DNA of 64,000 nucleotides from NCBI GenBank assembly GCA_029263395.1, contig JAJCXO010000221.1:186001-250000 (forward strand), written 5' to 3'. This document shows, in pieces, positions 27,009 to 35,030 of this stretch (position 1 is the stretch's first letter; every line of letters starts with the position of its first letter). The DNA is from Acidobacteriota bacterium. GTDB taxonomy: Bacteria; Acidobacteriota; Thermoanaerobaculia; Multivoradales; J023. The position numbers and the translations under genes were made by a program. The notes beneath the pieces were generated by a model. That model did not search any database. It saw only the letters and a program-made list of their open reading frames with translations, and was not told where the DNA came from.

Positions 27009-28256
27009 ATGTGGACGCGCAGAGCTTTTCTGAAAACCGGTAGCCTGGCCCTCTACTCATTGGGAGTAGAACCCCGATTTCTTGACCGTGTGGCCCTGGC
27101 GGCTACTGAAGGGCCGCGTCCCAAGATCCTGGTTTCGATTTTTTTGCGCGGTGCGATGGATGGTTTGATGGCGGTACCGCCCCTCGGCCAAGAGAAGGCA
27201 CTCCGCCAATTTCGACCGCGGTTAGCCATGGGTGGTGCGCGTTCAGAAGCTGATCGTGTGCTCGATCTCGAGGGGCAATTCGGTCTACACCCGGCATTTT
27301 CACCGCTGTTGCCGTATTGGCAAGACGGCCGTCTTGCCATTGTGCATGGCGTCGGTTCACCCAATCCCACCCGCTCCCACTTCGACGCCCAGGACTACAT
27401 GGAGACCGGCACACCGTGGCGCAAGGGGACGCAGTCGGGCTGGCTCAACCGATTGTCTGAGCGTGTCAGTGGTCACAGCTCGCAGTTTGCAGCGGTCTCG
27501 TTGACTCCGGAGCTGCCGCGCTCGTTGTACGGGGCCTATCCGGCATTGGCGATCTCCGATTTGGCGGACCTCAAACTCTCACGGCTACACGATCATCTCG
27601 ACCGTGCGGCAGTCGAAGAGCATCTCGAGTTGTTGTATGACAAAGGTGCCGGCGGCGCCTTGCGGGCGCATGGCAGCGATATGTTCGAAGCGTTGCGGGT
27701 TTTGTCGCAACAGGAATTCAAGGCCTATCGTGCGCGGCGTGGATCCCACTACCCCTCGACGCGTCTTGGTCAAAGCCTGATGCAGATCGCATATCTCATT
27801 CGGGCCGGTGTCGGATTGCGTGTCGCTTGTGCTGAATCTGATGGCTGGGACACCCATGTTGGGCAAGGCAAGATCGGGGGACCCTTCGCTTTGCGGGCGC
27901 GGGATCTGGCACGTTCTATCGCCGCGTTCTGGAGTGACATCGAGCCGTTCCAGGAAAACGTTGTGGTATTAACGATGACCGAATTTGGGCGTACGGTGCG
28001 GGAGAACGGGTCCAGCGGTACCGATCACGGTCACGGTTCCTGCCTGTTCGCCCTCGGCAACCAGGTAGACGGAGGCAGAGTCTACGGCAACTTACCGACA
28101 CTCGATTCTGAGGGGTTGTTCGAAGGTCGTGACTTGCCGGTCACGACTGATTTTCGTGCTGTTTTTTCCGAGGTTGCGGGCAAGCTTTTTGGCCTCGCCG
28201 ACGACTCCGAAATATTTCCGGGTTGGAGCGGTCCACGGCATCCACTGCTCTGGTGA
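27009..28256 (+). CDS. DUF1501 family protein with Tat signal
   Basis: A 415-residue protein starting with a twin-arginine signal, TRRAFLKTGSLALYSLG, so it is probably exported folded. The fold is of the alkaline-phosphatase/sulfatase type: IFLRGAMDGLMAVPP near the N-terminus, HFDAQDYMETGTP, DGWDTHVGQG, and TMTEFGRTVRENGSSGTDHGHG, whose Asp, His and Glu would be metal ligands in this superfamily. DUF1501 proteins pair with DUF1800 proteins across many phyla without a known substrate. It follows the DUF1800 gene on the same strand and is probably in one operon with it. Confidence 0.9.
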   Translation: MWTRRAFLKTGSLALYSLGVEPRFLDRVALAATEGPRPKILVSIFLRGAMDGLMAVPPLGQEKALRQFRPRLAMGGARSEADRVLDLEGQFGLHPAFSPLLPYWQDGRLAIVHGVGSPNPTRSHFDAQDYMETGTPWRKGTQSGWLNRLSERVSGHSSQFAAVSLTPELPRSLYGAYPALAISDLADLKLSRLHDHLDRAAVEEHLELLYDKGAGGALRAHGSDMFEALRVLSQQEFKAYRARRGSHYPSTRLGQSLMQIAYLIRAGVGLRVACAESDGWDTHVGQGKIGGPFALRARDLARSIAAFWSDIEPFQENVVVLTMTEFGRTVRENGSSGTDHGHGSCLFALGNQVDGGRVYGNLPTLDSEGLFEGRDLPVTTDFRAVFSEVAGKLFGLADDSEIFPGWSGPRHPLLW

Positions 28257-28394
28257 GTTCGTGCCGTCAGCGGATCCTTACAAGGGGCTCTGTTAGTTTG
28301 CCGTTGAGTCTCTCGATCGGCAACAATAACCTTTGAATTGCCGTTTTCTCGACCGTTTGGTCTCTGATCTTTTTCCCAATATTCTTGGCCGTGG

Positions 28395-28400
28395 TACGAT
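28395..28400 (+). promoter_or_regulatory. -10-like hexamer just upstream of start codon
   Basis: TACGAT (28395-28400) ends 8 nt before the ATG at 28409, and there is no ribosome binding site. It is one of several genes in the window with this arrangement, consistent with a leaderless or nearly leaderless mRNA. No clear -35 was found. Confidence 0.35.
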
Positions 28401-28408
28401 TTTTGAGT

Positions 28409-30667
28409 ATGCCCCAGAGAGATTCAGCTGCCGCAGGCTTGGCAACCCTCAGTGATGTGCCAGGCACCGAGCTTCGCGAGCTCCATGCATCCTTTGCAAC
28501 CTTTCGAGATTTTGTCGATCGTTACTCGTCCTGGCTGTCGGACAGCAACATCTTTGTCGAGACTTCCGATCTGGTGCCGGTAGAGGCCCAAGTACGTTTG
28601 GAGATTCGACTGCAAGACCCGTCAATCACATTGATCCGTGCCCTCGGAGAGGTCGAGTGGGTCCGTGAGCCGGCAGCATCGAACGACGAGGAGCGGCCAG
28701 GGGCCGCGGTCAAGATCACCTACCTCGACCAGGCGAGTGCCCGTTTGATCGAATCGATCTTTCGTCTCTACACCGAACAGGAAGGTGCTCCGCTGGCGGA
28801 GGACGTCACAGAGAACTGGGAGTTCGATGTCGAGTCGCTGATCGACCAGGCTTTCCCAGGCGATGTATCCGCACTCGAAGCCTCCGGGTCGAGAGCTGGG
28901 CCTCGCAGGGCCAAGCCTTCCGGTAAGTCACCGGCGAGAAAGCCACCGGCGAGTACAGGCCCGCTGGCGGGAACCGATTCCACAGCAAGTACAGTCTCCA
29001 CGGCAAGTACAGTCTCTGCGACCCTGGCCGAGGATTCGGCACGGACGCAGACATTCGAGCTATCGCCGGAGATTAGCGGCGCGGGCATGGCGCCGACGGT
29101 GGACTCAGACAACGGGGCCGCATCGCCGAGCTCGACGAGCCCATCGGCCGAGCACCAGCGATCCGCTCCGTTGCCGCTCACCCCCACTGTTGGTGCGGCC
29201 ACTATCCGCCTCCCGATGATCGTTCCCGAATCACCGAGCGGTCTCGACGACACGCGGCCGGCAGATGTCGAATCAACGAGCGGTCTCGATGATACTCGCC
29301 CAGCAGATCTAAACGCTTCTTCCGACGAGTTGTTGCCGACGCTGGATATGGATCTTGACCGAAACTGGGAAGATCAGGTGGATGCCGCGTTCTCGGAGGT
29401 CGAGCCATCGGAGTCGGTGTCCTCGGCCGGGGCTGTGACCTCAGCGATCCTCCCAGCCTCTGGCGCTTTCGGATTTGGCTTGGTAGAGGAGCCCTCACCA
29501 GCCGCTGCTGCGCCGCCACCTGAGGAAGAGATACCGGCAAGGGAATCTTTGGTCACTGAGGCCTCTTCCCACGCCGAAGAGCCTTCGTCAACGACAGAGT
29601 CATTCGAGCCAGCGTCTTCGCCTGAGCCAGCGTCTTCGTTTGAGCCAGCGTCTTCGCCCGAACCAGAGGCTTCGGAGCCGGAGTTTTCGTTTGAGCCAGA
29701 GTCGCCTCCACCCGCTACTTCCGGCCTCGATGCCTTGGCCATCGATATGGGGCATACGGAGATGCCTGAAGACAGCAGTCTGTCGGCTGATGGAGCCTCT
29801 ATCTCTGGCCCGGCATTGGGCGAGTCTGTTGCGATGAGCACCGCAGAATCGAGCTTCATGGGTCGTTCGATGCTGTTGTTCCTTCTCGCGATTGCTGTCG
29901 GAGCGGTGTTGTTCTTCGTCTGGCGGTCCCAGGCTCCGGTATCGACCGATACTGGGCCGATAGTCGCAGAGCTGCCAGCTGGCGAAAGCAGCGCTACCAG
30001 CTCAGAGGATGCCGCCAATTCGCCTGGGGCGATCGCCGATTCGGCATCGACCGAGCCGTTAGTCGCCGAGCCAGCATCTGATGATGGGCCAGCGACTGGT
30101 GAAGGGGCGGCATCTGGTGAGGAGACGGTGCCCTCTCAGTTGGGCACTGCACCGTCGACCTCAGCATCCGGACCTGTTGCATCCGGACCTGTTGCGTCGA
30201 ATCTGGCGAGTCCGCCGCCTACGGCGGCGACCGGAACTAGCAGTACACCCAATGCTGACGGAGCAACCAATACCGACGGTGGATCCCAGCCGGAAGAGGC
30301 CGGAGAGGCGGTGAAAGCCCCTGCCGCAATTGTTGCCGAGGTCGAGCGGCACATGCGGGCCTGGGCGGTCGCCTGGTCGGAGCAAAAACCACAGGATTTC
30401 ATCGCTTGTTATGCGCCCGACTACAGTCCTGAGGGACTGACTCGTCAACAGTGGGAGGCCCAGCGTCGAGCCCGGCTGCTCGCACCGGCCAGCATCTTTG
30501 TGCAAGCCAAGAGCCTCAGCGTCAAGGTCATCGACGAGTCCACCGCCGAAGCTACGTTCCATCAGGATTACGAAACCGATACCAAGCATCTCTACACATG
30601 GAAAACCGCGGAACTCAAACGGCTGCCGGAAGGATGGCGGATCGTAGGGGAGCGCAAAGGCCAATGA
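28409..30667 (+). CDS. PilZ-like domain / one-pass membrane / Cds6-like C-terminal domain protein
   Basis: A 752-residue multidomain protein. Residues about 15-125 form a domain like the PilZ-related TIGR02266 family of deltaproteobacteria (FVETSDLVPVEAQVRLEIRL, then GEVEWVREP). A 350-residue acidic, Ser/Pro/Glu-rich disordered region contains tandem repeats: GLDDTRPAD twice, STASTV twice, PASS(F/P)EP several times. A single membrane segment follows at about residues 488-508 (MLLFLLAIAVGAVLFFVW), then a second low-complexity linker. The last 110 residues are an NTF2-like domain resembling the C-terminal Cds6-type domain of L,D-transpeptidases (AWAVAWSEQKPQDFIACYAPDY). It would link a cytoplasmic sensor domain to the periplasm. 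I start at ATG 28409 rather than the TTG at 28385. Confidence 0.7.
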   Translation: MPQRDSAAAGLATLSDVPGTELRELHASFATFRDFVDRYSSWLSDSNIFVETSDLVPVEAQVRLEIRLQDPSITLIRALGEVEWVREPAASNDEERPGAAVKITYLDQASARLIESIFRLYTEQEGAPLAEDVTENWEFDVESLIDQAFPGDVSALEASGSRAGPRRAKPSGKSPARKPPASTGPLAGTDSTASTVSTASTVSATLAEDSARTQTFELSPEISGAGMAPTVDSDNGAASPSSTSPSAEHQRSAPLPLTPTVGAATIRLPMIVPESPSGLDDTRPADVESTSGLDDTRPADLNASSDELLPTLDMDLDRNWEDQVDAAFSEVEPSESVSSAGAVTSAILPASGAFGFGLVEEPSPAAAAPPPEEEIPARESLVTEASSHAEEPSSTTESFEPASSPEPASSFEPASSPEPEASEPEFSFEPESPPPATSGLDALAIDMGHTEMPEDSSLSADGASISGPALGESVAMSTAESSFMGRSMLLFLLAIAVGAVLFFVWRSQAPVSTDTGPIVAELPAGESSATSSEDAANSPGAIADSASTEPLVAEPASDDGPATGEGAASGEETVPSQLGTAPSTSASGPVASGPVASNLASPPPTAATGTSSTPNADGATNTDGGSQPEEAGEAVKAPAAIVAEVERHMRAWAVAWSEQKPQDFIACYAPDYSPEGLTRQQWEAQRRARLLAPASIFVQAKSLSVKVIDESTAEATFHQDYETDTKHLYTWKTAELKRLPEGWRIVGERKGQ

Positions 30668-30685
30668 ACATCCCAATGATGGCCC

Positions 30686-30745
30686 CTGTGACCGTATCCC
30701 TCATGACCGTATCCCTCATGACCGTATCCCCTGTGACCGTATCTC
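30686..30745. repeat. 15-bp tandem repeat, four units, upstream of response regulator
   Basis: Four exact-length 15-bp units (30686-30700, 30701-30715, 30716-30730, 30731-30745) match TCATGACCGTATCCC or CTGTGACCGTATCCC; the middle two are identical. They sit between the stop at 30667 and the response regulator start at 30780, ending 19 nt before its ribosome binding site. They could bind a regulator or simply be a slipped-strand expansion. Confidence 0.95.
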
Positions 30746-30779
30746 CTAGGGCAGTGCGCCTTGTAGGAGGCCGTTGCTC

Positions 30780-31739
30780 GTGAAGATTCTCGTCATCGAT
30801 GACGCTGCTGATATTCGACTGTTTGTCGGTGCGGTGCTGGAGGGAGCCGGCCATCAAGTGCTGTCAGCGGCGGACCCGATGAAGGCGATTTCGCTGCTGA
30901 CGGTGGCGGATGTGGATGCTCTGGTCCTCGATGTCCTGATGCCCAGGTTTACGGGTTTCGAGCTACTCGAGATCTTGCGTAGAGATGCCAAGACGCGGTT
31001 GTTACCGGTATTGTTGTTGTCCTCATTGAGTGAGACCAAAGAGCGGGTTCGCGGGATGCGATTGGGCGCTACCGATTTTCTTCCCAAGCCGTTTGATCCA
31101 GAAGAACTCGTAATAAGGGTCGAGCGTATGGTGAGTCAACGTGCGGTGTCGCCTGGAGGCATGGCCGGAGACCTCGATGATTCCGGGCTGATCCGGGTGG
31201 TACAAGGCCTGGGGCAGGAGAAGCGTAGCGGGATGCTGCGTTTGGTCACACCGGAGCGTCACGGTTGGGTCGAGCTCCACGGTGGCCAGCCGATTGCCGC
31301 CCAATATGGATTGCTGACGGGTGTCGAAGCCCTGTTCACGATGATGTTGTTGCAGGTTGCGCGGTTTGGCTTCGAACCCAGCAGCCGATCTGAGGTGCCA
31401 TCTGGTGAGCCCGACGACGAACTGGACTTTACCGGGGTGGCCCTCAAAGCAGCTCAAATGGAAGACGAGTTGGGACGTTATACCGACGAGCTGCCGTCTG
31501 ATGATGCCGGTCTATTCGTCGTGCGGGCTTTCAGTACGGGCGCCCATCCGGCGCGAGATTTGCCGTTCAAGGAAATCTACGAGCGTATTGACACCTTGCC
31601 AGGGTTGACGATCGAAGAGTTGATTGCCCATGAATTCACTTCACCGATCAAAGTCCGTTTGGCGGTTGCAGTTTTGGCACGGGCGGCGGTGATCGAGGCG
31701 GTGATCGAGGGCGGCACAGACGGTCAGGAACCGAACTGA
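30780..31739 (+). CDS. response regulator with C-terminal PATAN (DUF4388) domain
   Basis: A 319-residue protein. The REC domain (residues 1-120) is complete: acidic pair Asp7-Asp8, phospho-acceptor Asp51 in VLDVLMPRF, Ser81, and Lys103 in LPKPF. Residues about 130-230 match the PATAN/DUF4388 domain (GDLDDSGLIRVVQGLGQEKRSGMLRL). That domain is common in deltaproteobacterial and acidobacterial regulators and is thought to mediate protein contacts rather than DNA binding. The C-terminal 90 residues are helical and unassigned. Start is GTG 30780, with AGGAGG about 9 nt upstream. A TTG at 30774 would add two residues. No cognate histidine kinase is adjacent; the next gene carries a GHKL-type ATPase domain instead. 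Confidence 0.9.
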   Translation: MKILVIDDAADIRLFVGAVLEGAGHQVLSAADPMKAISLLTVADVDALVLDVLMPRFTGFELLEILRRDAKTRLLPVLLLSSLSETKERVRGMRLGATDFLPKPFDPEELVIRVERMVSQRAVSPGGMAGDLDDSGLIRVVQGLGQEKRSGMLRLVTPERHGWVELHGGQPIAAQYGLLTGVEALFTMMLLQVARFGFEPSSRSEVPSGEPDDELDFTGVALKAAQMEDELGRYTDELPSDDAGLFVVRAFSTGAHPARDLPFKEIYERIDTLPGLTIEELIAHEFTSPIKVRLAVAVLARAAVIEAVIEGGTDGQEPN

Positions 31740-31826
31740 TAACTCGCGGCGCGGCGTTTGCGTAATACTTGGTGAGAGGTTCATCTTCTCCACCCCTTCA
31801 GCAAACGCATCCGAAGACGCCACGGG

Positions 31827-34800
31827 ATGGAATTTCAGTCAACGCAATCCGCTTCTGACAAGCTGACCGATCACTCGTTTCGGCGCCGTGCGCTAGCCGA
31901 GGCGGCGAGGTATGGATCGGATCCGTGGGTTTTTGTCCGCGAGTTGCTGCAGAACGCCCGCGATGCCGGGGCCAGCAAGGTTGCGATCGAAGTCTCGCGC
32001 TCGAGCGTGGACAATTCTTCGACGCGACAAACGATCGCGTGCCGTGACGATGGCGAAGGGATGACCTATGAGCATGCTCGGCGTTATCTCTTCGCGCTCT
32101 ATGCGTCGAGCAAAGACAACAACACCGCCGAGGCCGGCAAATTCGGCATCGGTTTTTGGTCTGTATTGCGGTTCGAACCGACCTCGATCACTATCCGTTC
32201 TCGCGCTGCCGGTGGTGAGGCTTGGCAGGTATCGCTCGATGGCGGCCTCGAGCGTGCGACCGCTGCCGATAGTGACCACGAGGTTGGCACCGAGGTCATC
32301 CTGGAGCGTGATGAAACGGCAGAGGATTTGGCAGTGCAGGCCTTCGAAGCGGCCCATCGTTATGGCCGCTTTCTAAGCCAGCGCGATGCCCCCGATCAAG
32401 TCTTGGCGGTCACTGTCAACGGCCGCTCGGCCAATGCCGAGCTGGCGTTGCCGCCACCTTGTGCAACTTTTGATGGTAAAGGGTTTCGCGGCGCGGTGGG
32501 TCTCGGGTCCGAGCCCAAGGTGGAGCTTTTCGCGCAAGGCCTCTTTGTACGCTCCGCTAACTGCCTCCAGGACTTGCAAGAGGCTGGTGACCTTCCCAAC
32601 CGTGCCACGACTACCGAGGATGTTCTGGTCGAGCTTCCCAAGTTGGCACCGCGGGTGCTGATCGACAGTGCCGAGATTGATCTGTTGCTGGCGCGAAGCG
32701 ACGTGCGGCACGATGGCCATCTGCGCCGAGTCCTGCGTACCGCGGAGCGAGAGCTTGGTCGTTTGATCGAGCGTCAGTTGCAGGCACTGCGTCCTCAGCC
32801 TTGGTACCGAACCTGGTTTGGGGCCTTGCGAGATCGGCTCGAACCGATGGTCAGTTGGCGACTCGGCGTCGCGATGTTGGTGGGTCTCTTGCTCGGGCTG
32901 ACGGCGTTGTGGTGGTTGCCAGCGGCAGATATGTTCAACTTTCATGAGGTCGCTGACTCGTCAGAACCGGGCCGGTCGACCGAGGAACAGTGGGCAGCGT
33001 TGCCTTCCGAGGGTGATATGCCAGGTCTCCCAGCAGATAGTCTCCCAGCAGATAGTGTCCCGGCAGATAGAGACCCAGCAGATAGAGACCTGGCAGATAG
33101 GGGCCTGGCAGATAGAGGGCCGGAGGAAGGGAGGCCACTCTTCGACGAGGCGAGTACGATGCGGCCTGGGAACTTTGGCCGTTCGTCGCCGACCGGCACG
33201 CCTCTTGGGCTGGAGGATCGCGCCGTGAGCTCAGCTGCTGGCACTGGGTTCCACCCTTATGTGGATCTGGCCGAGAGCTACACCGGCCCGCGGCCGAGCA
33301 GCGGACACAGCGAGAGTTCACGTTTGACCATGCTCTACGAACCTGCGACCGCCACTCCGTTTTTCGCTGCGCTGGTTGTTGATCGCCTGAATGGAAGGCA
33401 TTGGGGAGCTAGCCCGCTGCCCACCGAGCTGCCGCCGTATCGTGGTCTGGATTGCCGTCGAGATTGTCTCGATATCCGTTTGCTGGTTGCGGGTGGGCGG
33501 GGCGCGATGCGTCTTCCGATCCCCACCGGGCACCGCTTGGAGAGTGCTTCGGTGCGACTCGATGGCGAGCGGGTGCCGGTATCCGAGACGCCAAACGGAG
33601 AAGCGTTGTTGGAAGTTTTGGCGAGTCATCAAAGCGTGCTCGAGTATCGTACCGGCCCGGCGATTGGTGTCGGTTGGTCCGGGCATGCTGTACTGGCGGT
33701 TGATCCCTCGGATCGATTGACCCGTTTTGCCCGTCAGATCCGCAGCCTGCCGATTGACCAGCGGGTGCAACATGGACTCGACTTTGTCGCCGACCACATC
33801 ACCTATGATCAATCGGTGGCAGTGGCCCGCAGCTACGGGCCGTTGATGGATCAAGGCAAGCATCTGGTCGATTCGGCGCTCGACGTCGGCGCCGGGGATT
33901 GTGACGTGCAGAATGGCACCTTGGCGGCGCTGTTGCACTCAGCAGGCGTCGAAGCGCGTTTGGCACTCGGCTATGTCGGATCGCAGGGCGGTGTTTCCCC
34001 GGGACTACATGCCTGGGTCGAGTATGTAGATGACAACGGTCGTTGGATGGTGGCAGATGCTAGTTTGACGTCGGATCCGCGGTTGGCCTCTGCAGGTATT
34101 GAGTTGAACGTCGCAGCAGCGGACTCGCTGGTGGATGTCCGGACGCCGACAGGTTTCGCAACTTCGGCGCCGAACGGCTGGTTGGAAAATCCCTGGACGT
34201 CCCGATGGGTCACCTTAGCCCTCCTGGCAGCGTTGGCTGGTTGCATTCTCATGATGTTGCGGCGGCGTCCCAGGGGTGTTGTGGAACTCGGCGCCGGCCA
34301 AGACTTAGCAGCGCTGCTTGGCGGTGCTTTACGTCACCCCGATGCCTTTGCTGGCATGCCGGCGATGTTCCATGGTCGGTTCGTACCCTTGATCGACGGC
34401 AACGGCGCGATCTCGTTGCGCCAAGCTCGGAAACTCGCCGACGACAACCGGTTGTTCCGTTCGAGTTTGGGCTCATCGTTGGCACGCAACGCGGCCGCAC
34501 ACGGTGTGCAGATCATCGATGCAGCAACCGCGGAAGGGCGAGTTTCGAGCCTGGCACTGGGTGCCGTCGATCTAGATCATTGGTCGAGTTTGTTGGATCG
34601 CAGCTCGAATACGGATTTGTGCCGACGGGTCAATCAGACCCTGTCAACCTTGCGTGTGCCCTGGCAGCTGCGCGAGGTCGGCGGGCAGTCGACGCCTTGG
34701 ATCGAGATTGCGCTGGAGAACCTCGGTCTCGGTCAGCATCAAGTTTTGGTGGATCTCGAACAGCTCGAATTTGGTCCCGTTCGTCTACTGCTGCCTCAGC

Positions 34801-35030
34801 AGCCGGCCACCGCCGCATTCACACTTATGGACGTGTTGTTGCGACGGCTGGATCTGGCCGAAGACGAGCGCTTGCGGATTCTGAATGCGTTTGCTGTGGC
34901 TGCGGTGTCCGAAGCAAGCACTATGTCTTCAAGAAACAGCGTGTCTTCAAGAAACAGCGAGTCTGTACCTAACAGCGAGTCTGTACCTAACAGCGAGTCC
35001 GGAGCAAACCGTGGCGAGGAGCCACCATGA
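31827..35030 (+). CDS. GHKL ATPase-transmembrane-transglutaminase fusion protein
   Basis: A 1067-residue protein with an uncommon architecture. Residues 30-330 form a GHKL (Hsp90/MutL-like) ATPase. Its N-box is ELLQNARDAGA (39-49), G1 DDGEGM (74-79) and G2 GKFGIGFWS (104-112), all intact. A first membrane segment lies at about 346-366. Residues 401-430 are six five-residue repeats (LPADS, VPADR and variants). A transglutaminase-like domain follows with Cys692 (GDCDVQNG), His728 (LHAWVEY) and Asp744 (VADAS), a complete triad. A second membrane segment lies at about 794-812. The C-terminal 210-residue domain is unrecognised. The protein ends in four RNS/PNS-type 18-bp repeats. The two segments place the transglutaminase outside and the ATPase inside. 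It is coupled to the next gene by ATGA. Confidence 0.8.
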   Translation: MEFQSTQSASDKLTDHSFRRRALAEAARYGSDPWVFVRELLQNARDAGASKVAIEVSRSSVDNSSTRQTIACRDDGEGMTYEHARRYLFALYASSKDNNTAEAGKFGIGFWSVLRFEPTSITIRSRAAGGEAWQVSLDGGLERATAADSDHEVGTEVILERDETAEDLAVQAFEAAHRYGRFLSQRDAPDQVLAVTVNGRSANAELALPPPCATFDGKGFRGAVGLGSEPKVELFAQGLFVRSANCLQDLQEAGDLPNRATTTEDVLVELPKLAPRVLIDSAEIDLLLARSDVRHDGHLRRVLRTAERELGRLIERQLQALRPQPWYRTWFGALRDRLEPMVSWRLGVAMLVGLLLGLTALWWLPAADMFNFHEVADSSEPGRSTEEQWAALPSEGDMPGLPADSLPADSVPADRDPADRDLADRGLADRGPEEGRPLFDEASTMRPGNFGRSSPTGTPLGLEDRAVSSAAGTGFHPYVDLAESYTGPRPSSGHSESSRLTMLYEPATATPFFAALVVDRLNGRHWGASPLPTELPPYRGLDCRRDCLDIRLLVAGGRGAMRLPIPTGHRLESASVRLDGERVPVSETPNGEALLEVLASHQSVLEYRTGPAIGVGWSGHAVLAVDPSDRLTRFARQIRSLPIDQRVQHGLDFVADHITYDQSVAVARSYGPLMDQGKHLVDSALDVGAGDCDVQNGTLAALLHSAGVEARLALGYVGSQGGVSPGLHAWVEYVDDNGRWMVADASLTSDPRLASAGIELNVAAADSLVDVRTPTGFATSAPNGWLENPWTSRWVTLALLAALAGCILMMLRRRPRGVVELGAGQDLAALLGGALRHPDAFAGMPAMFHGRFVPLIDGNGAISLRQARKLADDNRLFRSSLGSSLARNAAAHGVQIIDAATAEGRVSSLALGAVDLDHWSSLLDRSSNTDLCRRVNQTLSTLRVPWQLREVGGQSTPWIEIALENLGLGQHQVLVDLEQLEFGPVRLLLPQQPATAAFTLMDVLLRRLDLAEDERLRILNAFAVAAVSEASTMSSRNSVSSRNSESVPNSESVPNSESGANRGEEPP
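33027..33116 (+). repeat. 15-bp tandem repeat encoding xPADx linker, six units
   Basis: Six 15-bp units resembling CTCCCAGCAGATAGT encode LPADS, LPADS, VPADR, DPADR, DLADR and GLADR in the loop between the first membrane segment and the transglutaminase domain. The array is in frame, so unit gain or loss would change linker length without a frameshift. Confidence 0.95.
34925..34996 (+). repeat. 18-bp tandem repeat at the gene 3' end, four units
   Basis: Two units GTCTTCAAGAAACAGCG(T/A) are followed by two identical units GTCTGTACCTAACAGCGA (34925-34942, 34943-34960, 34961-34978, 34979-34996). They encode SSRNSV/E and SVPNSE near the C-terminus of the fusion protein, just before the overlap with the next gene. 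Confidence 0.95.

Noticed and set aside
30686-30745. CRISPR-like array
   Set aside because: The units are contiguous with no spacers; it is a simple tandem repeat.
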